Source: an uncultured Oscillospiraceae bacterium
GTDB lineage: Bacteria > Bacillota > Clostridia > Oscillospirales > Ruminococcaceae
DNA length: 18,328 bases
Assembly: GCA_900547455.1 (NCBI GenBank)
Contig: URGV01000041.1
Coordinates: 1 to 18,328 of the forward strand
Reading direction: 5' to 3'
The translations under genes and the position numbers were made by a program. A model generated the notes under the pieces. That model was given only the letters and a program-made list of their open reading frames with translations, was not told where the DNA came from and did not search any database. Position 1 is the first letter of the stretch. The number at the start of each line of letters is the position of its first letter. Shown piece by piece: positions 13,096 to 18,328 of the stretch.

Positions 13096-14334
13096 CTATT
13101 TCTCAAACCACTTTGGCTCTTCGCTCTCGCCCAGGACCAGGAAGCCGTCGTAGCCCTGCTCCTCGAGCTTGTTTAAGAACTTGCCCATCTTCTTTGGCCG
13201 CAGGTAGACGCTGGCGTCGATGCCCTGCGCGCGCAGGCGGTCGGTCATGCGGATGGCGTCCGCGCCCTGGCCCTCGTCGCACAGCACCGCTGCTTTTTTG
13301 CGGCGGTCCGGGATGGCAAAGCCCTGCTGTTCCAGAATCTGGAAGATGCGCTCAAAGCCGATCGAGAAGCCGACCGCCGGGACGTTCTCACCGGTGAATT
13401 TGCCGATCAGCCCGTCGTAGCGTCCGCCGCCGCCCACAGCGCCCTTGTACTGGTTGCTCTGAATCTCAAAGACGGTGCCGGTGTAGTAGCCCTGGCCGCG
13501 GATGAGCAGCAGGTCGAAGGCCACGTCATACTTCCCGTCGGCCAGCGCGTTTGCGTCGGCGATGATGGTTTTGAGCTGCTCGATGTACTGCGGCTGTCCG
13601 CAGAGCTGCTCGGCCTGCTCGATGGTGCGGCCGCCGTCCAGCAGCTCGCCCAGCTTCTGGCGGGCGGCAGCGTCCAGCTGCTTTTCCTCCAGCTCGGCCA
13701 GGACCCCCTCGGTGCCGATCTTGTCCCACTTGTCCAGCGTGACGCAGACGGTGTCCATCTGCTCCTCGGCGACGCCAAGGTTGTGCAGCACGCCCCGCAG
13801 CACCCGGCGGTCATTGATGCGGATGGTGAAGGAGCCGATGTTCAGCTTCAGCAGCGCCGCGGCGGTGGTGTGGATCAGCTCCAGCTCGCACAGCGGCGAA
13901 TCGCTGCCCAGGATGTCGATGTCGCACTGGACAAACTCGCGCATACGGCCCTTCTGCGGGCGCTCGGCGCGGTAGGATTTGTCGATCTGGATGACCTTAA
14001 ACGGGTTCGCAAGCTTATTGCGGTTGCCCGCGTAGAAGCGGCTGAGCGGCAGGGTCAGGTCGTAGCGCAGCCCCAGGTCCGCCAGATTCCCATAGTCCTG
14101 CTTGTCCAGCGCCGCCGAGAGCTTGTCGCCCCGCTTTAAGATTTTGAACATGAGGTTGAGGTTGTCGCCGCCCTCGCTCTTTTCCAGGTTCTCCATGTCC
14201 TCGATGGCCGGGGTCATGATCCGCTCAAAGCCGGCCTCGCGGTAGGTCTCCAAAATGATGTTTTGCAGGTAGTCCCGCAGCAAAGTCTGGGACGGCAGGT
14301 AGTCCGCCGTGCCCTTTACGGGGTTGATCTTCAT
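13096..14334 (-). CDS. hisS: Histidyl-tRNA synthetase, archaeal/eukaryotic-like motifs
   Basis: This class II aminoacyl-tRNA synthetase charges tRNA-His. It has 412 aa. Motif-2 region landmarks are LRYDLTLPLSR (89-99) and RAERPQKGRMREFVQCDIDI (122-141). The histidine-A motif is IRGQGYYTGTVFE (278-290), where RGLDYYTG is usual. Motif 3 is VGFSIGFERI (321-330), preceded by GGGGRYDGL. The RYDLT block and the REF-CDIDI block resemble archaeal/eukaryotic HisRS more than the RPEGTA type of common bacterial enzymes. The C-terminal anticodon-binding domain is present but short. AAGGAGG lies about 8 nt before the ATG. HisZ, the non-catalytic paralogue, is less likely because the catalytic motifs are kept. 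Confidence 0.9.
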   Translation of the reverse strand: MKINPVKGTADYLPSQTLLRDYLQNIILETYREAGFERIMTPAIEDMENLEKSEGGDNLNLMFKILKRGDKLSAALDKQDYGNLADLGLRYDLTLPLSRFYAGNRNKLANPFKVIQIDKSYRAERPQKGRMREFVQCDIDILGSDSPLCELELIHTTAAALLKLNIGSFTIRINDRRVLRGVLHNLGVAEEQMDTVCVTLDKWDKIGTEGVLAELEEKQLDAAARQKLGELLDGGRTIEQAEQLCGQPQYIEQLKTIIADANALADGKYDVAFDLLLIRGQGYYTGTVFEIQSNQYKGAVGGGGRYDGLIGKFTGENVPAVGFSIGFERIFQILEQQGFAIPDRRKKAAVLCDEGQGADAIRMTDRLRAQGIDASVYLRPKKMGKFLNKLEEQGYDGFLVLGESEEPKWFEK

Positions 14335-14420
14335 ACAATATCCTCCTTCAGATTGGGTTCTATCTCATTGACAATTAAACCGATTTTCTGTCCCGGCTAT
14401 CCTGCCGGTTTGAGCGGCGC
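14335..14420. other. Spacer between the lipoprotein gene and hisS
   Basis: On the minus strand it contains a CCGGC/GCCGG 5-bp hairpin (14393-14408) and the hisS ribosome binding site. I find no convincing promoter for hisS and no T-box leader. hisS may be read from upstream or from a weak promoter. Confidence 0.4.
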
Positions 14421-15698
14421 TCATCCGACCTCCCCGCTGCCGCTGTCCGCACTCTGCATCGTGGAATCGCTGTCCCCTTCCAGCCCCGCTGTGGGGTCCG
14501 GCGCGCCCGCGATGATCTCGGCGGTCATCGGGTCCTGGATGATCAGCTCGGGGTGCCGCTCGCCCATCTGCCAGACGGCGTCAAAATCCCAGCCCGCAAA
14601 GCTCGACCGGCTGGCCATCCGGTCATAGTAAAGGCCCTGGGCGGTCAGGGAGGCGTAGTCCCCCACCGCATAGCCCGGCTCCAGATGCGCATTGTAGTCC
14701 ATAAAGTAGTAACAGCCGGTGTCGCTGCCAGACTCATAGCCAACAAAGCCGCCGGCGCTCTTGGCCACCTCCAGCGTCTTGACCGCGCCCATCGACAGGC
14801 AGTTTTCGAGCGAGCCGATGTTCATCCCGGCAAAGCCGCCGATGTAGCGCACCATGATCTCGGTGTCCGGCTGGGTGCCCCAGTCCGGCTCGGGCAGGCC
14901 GTACTCCTCCAGCCAATGCTCGCGGCCGGCGGCTGAAACCGTTCCCAGCGCCGCGCAGTTTTGCACCAGGCTGTCCTGCCCCAGGGTCCCGGCAAAGCCG
15001 CCCAGCGACTCCTGGCCGGTGACGTCGGCGCCGGCGGTGCAGGAATAAAACTCGCTGGCATAAGCCGCCCCGCACAGGCCGCCGATGTCGCTCAACACCC
15101 CGTTGACGCTGCCGGTGAAGGAGCAGTTTTCGATGGTGGAGCCTTCCGCATAGCCCACCAGTCCGCCCGCCCAATGACAGGCGGTGACGGTGCCGCTGAC
15201 CTGCAGGCTGTCGACCGTCGCGTAGCTGAGATGCCCAAACAATCCCGCCGACGCTCCATAGTCGGGGACGGTGACGCTTAAACCCGTGACGCTGTACCCC
15301 CGGCCGAGAAAAGCGCCCCGGAAGGGATTTTCCCGCGTGCCGATGGGCACAAAATCGACGCCGCCAAGGTCGATGTTATCCTCCAGCACAAAGATGCGCC
15401 CGGCGGTGTCCTCCCCGTCCTGCACCCAGTCGGACAGGTCGATGAGGTCCTGCGCGGTGGAGAGCGAGAACACCTCCCAGCCGTTCATCTCCTGGCGGGT
15501 TGTATAAAAGCCGGGGGCGTTGTCGGGGATCTGCGGCTCCTGCTCGACCGGCTGCACCGGCTCCGGGTCCGGCTCCACGACCGATTCCCCCACCGTCGGT
15601 TCCGGGTCCTGCGGCTCGAGCGTTCGGCTCTGACAGCCGCCCAGCAAAACCAGCGACGCCATCAGCAGCGATACCAACAACATGTTCTTATGCTTCAT
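14421..15698 (-). CDS. GLUG-repeat surface lipoprotein
   Basis: This is a predicted secreted lipoprotein of 425 aa. The signal peptide KHKNMLLVSLLMASLVLLGGC ends in a lipobox with Cys22 as the lipidated residue. An acidic Pro/Glu-rich linker (about 27-60) follows. The main domain carries repeated GLUG-like units: AGLFGHL (151-157), GGLVGYAEGSTIENC (178-192), GGLCGAAYASEFYSC (206-220), GGFAGTLGQDSLVQNC (233-248), GGFAGMNIGSLENC (287-300) and GGFVGYESGSDTGCY (316-330). It ends with the WDFDAVWQ segment common in such proteins. The repeats are expected to form a beta-solenoid. GGGAGGGAGG precedes the ATG at 15698; a longer frame to 15770 overlaps the upstream gene and lacks a site. It follows the Fe-S gene by 37 nt. 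Function unknown. Confidence 0.85.
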   Translation of the reverse strand: MKHKNMLLVSLLMASLVLLGGCQSRTLEPQDPEPTVGESVVEPDPEPVQPVEQEPQIPDNAPGFYTTRQEMNGWEVFSLSTAQDLIDLSDWVQDGEDTAGRIFVLEDNIDLGGVDFVPIGTRENPFRGAFLGRGYSVTGLSVTVPDYGASAGLFGHLSYATVDSLQVSGTVTACHWAGGLVGYAEGSTIENCSFTGSVNGVLSDIGGLCGAAYASEFYSCTAGADVTGQESLGGFAGTLGQDSLVQNCAALGTVSAAGREHWLEEYGLPEPDWGTQPDTEIMVRYIGGFAGMNIGSLENCLSMGAVKTLEVAKSAGGFVGYESGSDTGCYYFMDYNAHLEPGYAVGDYASLTAQGLYYDRMASRSSFAGWDFDAVWQMGERHPELIIQDPMTAEIIAGAPDPTAGLEGDSDSTMQSADSGSGEVG

Positions 15699-15735
15699 CC
15701 CATATAAACCTCCCTCCCGTTCCTGAGGCGCCAAT

Positions 15736-16665
15736 TTATTCTTCCGTTTCCTGCTGTTCCAGCCCCGCATAGGGCTTGACGCGCAGGCCCTCCGCCGTCG
15801 AATGAATCGCCCCGGTCGGGCAGGCAGCCTTGCACTTGCCGCAGCGGATGCACTCGATGCTGTTCGGCTTTTCCCAGACGGGGATGTCCATCCCGCACGC
15901 CTGCCGGCAGCTGCCGCAGTGGACGCAGGCGCTCTCCTCTACCCGATAGCGGTAGAGGGCAACCGGGTTAAACAGCCCATAGATGGCGCCCAGCGGGCAG
16001 AGGTACTTGCAGAAGGGGCGGTAGAACTTGATCGACAAGACGACCACCGCCAGCAGCACCAGCATCTTCCAGTCAAACAGCAGCCCCGCCGCCGCACGCA
16101 GCGTCGGGTTTGCCGCCAGCAGCGGGATGCCGCCGAACAGCGTGCCGCTCGGGCAGAGGTACTTGCAGAACCACGGGTCGCCCATCCCGGTGAGACCGGT
16201 GACGGTCATCGGCAGGAGGATGACAAACAGCCCCAGCACCACAAATTTGAGCCACCGCAGCACCCGGTGTCCGGGCAGATTTTTCTTTTTCTGAAACAGC
16301 GGAATTTTGTGCAGCAGGTCCTGCACCAGCCCAAAGGGGCACAGCCACCCGCAGACAAACCGCCCCAGCACCGCGCCAAACAGCACCAGAAAGCCCAGCA
16401 CATAGCAGGAAAAGCGGAACTTGCCGCTGTCCAGCACCGCCTGCAGCGAACCGATCGGGCAGGAGCCCAACGCCCCCGGGCAGGAATAGCAGTTAAGGCC
16501 CGGCATGCAGATCAGCTTTAGCTTGCCCCGGTAGATCTTCCCCTGCAAAAAGCCCTGCGCGTAGCCGTTGGTGACAGCGGTGAAGGCGCAGCGGAGTAAA
16601 AGTCCCGTCAGGCTCAGGGCGGTGATTTTGCTCTTTTTGCCGGACGGCTTGTTTGTCTTGTCCAA
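15736..16665 (-). CDS. Polytopic 4Fe-4S membrane protein, NapH/YccM-like
   Basis: This 309-aa protein has about five hydrophobic segments and a C-terminal 2[4Fe-4S] ferredoxin domain. Cysteines appear as CxxC at 59/62 plus Cys69, CGWLCP (105-110), CKYLCPSG (167-174), CKYLCPLG (219-226), then CVHCGSCRQAC (247-257) and CIRCGKCKAAC (272-282). The paired CxxxCP motifs on membrane segments are typical of the NapH/NosR/YccM group of quinol or membrane electron-transfer proteins. The start is TTG at 16665, with GAGGGAG upstream; the next in-frame Met is residue 54. Its own promoter lies at 16695-16723. It is followed by the GLUG lipoprotein. The electron donor and acceptor are unknown. Confidence 0.88.
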   Translation of the reverse strand: MDKTNKPSGKKSKITALSLTGLLLRCAFTAVTNGYAQGFLQGKIYRGKLKLICMPGLNCYSCPGALGSCPIGSLQAVLDSGKFRFSCYVLGFLVLFGAVLGRFVCGWLCPFGLVQDLLHKIPLFQKKKNLPGHRVLRWLKFVVLGLFVILLPMTVTGLTGMGDPWFCKYLCPSGTLFGGIPLLAANPTLRAAAGLLFDWKMLVLLAVVVLSIKFYRPFCKYLCPLGAIYGLFNPVALYRYRVEESACVHCGSCRQACGMDIPVWEKPNSIECIRCGKCKAACPTGAIHSTAEGLRVKPYAGLEQQETEE

Positions 16666-16694
16666 ATGGATCGCTCCCTCGATTGTTTTGTCTT

Positions 16695-16723
16695 ATTATA
16701 CCATCAAAACGGGGGCGCGTCTA
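16695..16723 (-). promoter_or_regulatory. Promoter of the Fe-S/lipoprotein operon
   Basis: On the minus strand TAGACG (16718-16723), a 17-nt spacer and TATAAT (16695-16700), with TGG just before the -10, form a good sigma-A promoter about 30 nt upstream of the TTG start. Confidence 0.8.
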
Positions 16724-16791
16724 TCCATTTCTTTTGATTTTCCCCCGATTCTTCTACAAAGAGCCTCGTTTTTTCCGCCTGCCTGCTTGCA

Positions 16792-16820
16792 TTGTGCCTA
16801 TTGCAAAATCGTGCTATACT
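16792..16820 (+). promoter_or_regulatory. Promoter of rarA
   Basis: TTGTGC (16792-16797), a 17-nt spacer and TATACT (16815-16820), with an extended TGC before the -10, lie 31 nt upstream of the rarA start. The -35 is weak (3 of 6). Confidence 0.7.
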
Positions 16821-16850
16821 GAAGAAAACACCCCAAAAAGGAGGATTTTT

Positions 16851-18173
16851 ATGGAGCAACAATCCCTGTTTGAGCGCGCCGACGCCTCCCCCTTAGCTGC
16901 CCGGATGCGGCCGCAGACGCTGGACGAATTTGTCGGGCAAAAGCACCTGTTGGGCCCCGGCAAGGTGCTGCGCCGCCTGATTGAGAGCGACCGCGTCTCC
17001 TCGATGATCTTCTGGGGGCCGCCGGGGGTGGGCAAAACCAGCCTTGCCCGGGTGATCGCCAACCACACCAGAGCCGCGTTCATCAACTTCTCGGCCGTCA
17101 CCAGCGGCATCAAGGAGATCCGCGCGGTGATGCAGCAGGCGGAGGACAACCGCCGCTATGGCGAGCGCACCATCGTCTTTGTCGACGAGATTCACCGCTT
17201 CAACAAGGCCCAGCAGGACGCCTTTCTCCCCTTTGTGGAGAAGGGCAGCATCATCCTCATCGGCGCCACCACCGAGAATCCCTCCTTTGAGGTAAACTCC
17301 GCGCTGCTCTCCCGCTGCAAGGTGTTTGTGCTGCAGAGCCTGACCGAGCAGGACCTGACCGAGCTGCTCACCCGCGCGCTGCACGATTCCCGCGGCTTTG
17401 GAAATATCCGCGTCAACATCGCCCCCGAGATGCTCGGGGCCATCGCCAGCTTTGCCAACGGCGACGCCCGCACCGCCCTCTCGACCCTGGAGATGGTGGT
17501 GCTCAACGGCGAGAGCGACAACAGTGAAGAGGTTACTGTCACCGAGGAGACGCTGGAGCAGTGCACCTCCCGCAAGTCGCTGCTGTATGACAAAAAGGGC
17601 GAGGAGCACTACAACCTGATTTCCGCGCTGCACAAGTCGATGCGCAACTCCGACCCGGACGCGGCGGTCTACTGGCTGGCGCGGATGCTGGAGGCCGGGG
17701 AGGACCCCCTGTATGTGGCGCGGCGGGTGACCCGCTTTGCCAGCGAGGACATCGGCCTTGCCGACCCGCGCGCTTTGCAGATTGCGGTGGCGGCCTACCA
17801 GGCCTGCCACTACATCGGGATGCCGGAGTGCACCGTCCACCTGACCGAGGCGGTGGTGTACATGTCGCTGGCGCCAAAATCCAACGCCCTCTACAAAGCC
17901 TACGAGCACGCCAGGACCGACGCGCTCTCCCAGCTTGCCGAGCCGGTGCCGCTGGTCATCCGCAACGCCCCGACCCGGCTGATGAAGGAGCTGCACTACG
18001 GCGAGGGCTACCAGTACGCCCACAACACCGAGGACAAGCTGACCACCATCCAGTGCCTGCCCGACTCGCTGCTGGGAAAGACCTACTACGAGCCCACCGA
18101 GCAGGGGCAGGAGGCAAAGTTCAAGGCCCGGCTGGAGCAGATTAAGGACTGGAAGCAGCGGCATGGGGGATAG
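16851..18173 (+). CDS. rarA: Replication-associated recombination protein A (AAA+ ATPase)
   Basis: This is an AAA+ ATPase of the RarA/MgsA/WRNIP1 family, 440 aa, acting at stalled replication forks. Visible are the N-terminal PLAARMRPQTLDEFVGQKHLLG, Walker A GPPGVGKT (56-63), Walker B VFVDEIHRF (109-117), sensor GATTENPSFEVN (138-149) and the arginine-finger region LLSRC (152-156). The C-terminal tetramerisation domain has ASEDIGLADPRAL and APKSNALY. The true start is ATG at 16851, with AAGGAGG 7 nt upstream. The frame stays open back to 16653, but that part covers the divergent promoter and the neighbour's start. The gene is single and divergent from the Fe-S operon. Confidence 0.96.
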   Translation: MEQQSLFERADASPLAARMRPQTLDEFVGQKHLLGPGKVLRRLIESDRVSSMIFWGPPGVGKTSLARVIANHTRAAFINFSAVTSGIKEIRAVMQQAEDNRRYGERTIVFVDEIHRFNKAQQDAFLPFVEKGSIILIGATTENPSFEVNSALLSRCKVFVLQSLTEQDLTELLTRALHDSRGFGNIRVNIAPEMLGAIASFANGDARTALSTLEMVVLNGESDNSEEVTVTEETLEQCTSRKSLLYDKKGEEHYNLISALHKSMRNSDPDAAVYWLARMLEAGEDPLYVARRVTRFASEDIGLADPRALQIAVAAYQACHYIGMPECTVHLTEAVVYMSLAPKSNALYKAYEHARTDALSQLAEPVPLVIRNAPTRLMKELHYGEGYQYAHNTEDKLTTIQCLPDSLLGKTYYEPTEQGQEAKFKARLEQIKDWKQRHGG

Positions 18174-18176
18174 CCT

Positions 18177-18328
18177 GCAGCGGCTGGGCGATAGCCAGAC
18201 GCTGCCCCGGGGTGACTTTTTGCGGGACGGCAGTCCCAGCCCCCAACGATGCGAGGGGTTCCCCCTCTGCACTCCCCAGAGCGGGCGCTCCGCCCCGCGC
18301 CCCGGCCTACTTTCTCGCGTAGAGAAAG
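18177..18328. repeat. Hairpin array downstream of rarA
   Basis: Stem-loops follow the rarA stop: 18177-18182/18200-18205 with inner CTGG/CCAG; 18224-18228/18233-18237 (GGGAC/GTCCC, loop GGCA); 18253-18258/18262-18267 (GAGGGG/CCCCTC, loop TTC); 18283-18287/18291-18295 (GGGCG/CGCCC, loop CTC); and 18310-18316/18322-18328 (CTTTCTC/GAGAAAG, 5-nt loop). The window cuts it off. It mirrors the dnaE array. Confidence 0.7.
18283..18328 (-). repeat. Dispersed intergenic repeat, copy 2 (core)
   Basis: The 46-nt minus-strand sequence matches 381-427 (plus) apart from one deletion and a 3-base linker difference. The probable continuation lies beyond the window. Confidence 0.85.

Noticed and set aside
14368..14376. 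Plus-strand TTGACA as a promoter
   Set aside because: No -10 follows at a suitable distance and no plus-strand gene lies downstream.
14335..14420. T-box riboswitch upstream of hisS
   Set aside because: The 86-nt spacer is too short for a T-box leader, and no terminator/antiterminator pair is visible.
16653..16850. N-terminal extension of rarA from the longer open frame
   Set aside because: It covers both divergent promoters, its translation is not RarA-like, and a strong AAGGAGG-ATG start is present at 16851.
18205..18221. rarA terminator at the TTTTT run
   Set aside because: The T-run is about 11 nt away from the nearest stem, so it does not fit an intrinsic terminator. The real end may lie beyond the window.
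16893..18272. Long minus-strand frame (459 codons) opposite rarA
   Set aside because: It is antisense to a clear AAA+ gene, low-complexity (Gly/Val/Leu/Gln) and has no recognisable motif.

Overview
This window is a GC-rich piece of a Gram-positive (Firmicutes/Clostridia) chromosome. An oscillospiraceal or ruminococcal gut bacterium is the best guess. The evidence is the co-directional cluster hprK, PHP phosphoesterase, murB, rapZ, whiA and dnaE, together with AGGAGG-type ribosome binding sites and TATAAT/TTGACA promoters. It is mostly housekeeping sequence. I see no phage, insertion sequence, CRISPR array or plasmid function.

Layout. Positions 1-486 hold no gene. They carry a bidirectional terminator and a dense run of small hairpins that forms the 3' flank of dnaE. 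Positions 487-9177 (minus strand) are one long apparent operon led by an extended -10 promoter at about 9280. It encodes HPr kinase/phosphorylase, a PHP-family phosphoesterase, MurB, RapZ, a truncated GNAT acetyltransferase relic, WhiA and DnaE. The cluster joins carbon-catabolite sensing, peptidoglycan precursor synthesis, envelope/division regulation and replication. The yvcK and crh genes that flank whiA in Bacillus subtilis are not here. About 460 bp of palindromic sequence plus the GNAT stub lie between rapZ and whiA.

Positions 9418-10547 (plus) hold two overlapping flavodoxin-fold genes, followed by a bidirectional terminator shared with a convergent MATE-family exporter (10585-11925, minus). 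Positions 12084-12242 (minus) hold tRNA-Ala(CGC) and tRNA-Val(GAC) behind a perfect consensus promoter. A HAD phosphatase (12391-13026, plus) converges on hisS (13096-14334, minus) through a strong shared terminator. Upstream of hisS are a GLUG-repeat lipoprotein and a polytopic iron-sulfur membrane protein (14421-16665, minus), which look like a two-gene unit. A divergent rarA (16851-18173, plus) ends the window.

The least ordinary signals are four. First, a repeated multi-hairpin element lies beyond the 3' ends of both dnaE and rarA, in inverted orientation at the two window ends. Second, the two flavodoxin-fold genes carry complementary motifs. Third, a GLUG lipoprotein is paired with an Fe-S membrane protein. 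Fourth, the histidyl-tRNA synthetase has motifs that look archaeal/eukaryotic rather than typically bacterial. All identities come from reading motifs; no database search was run.
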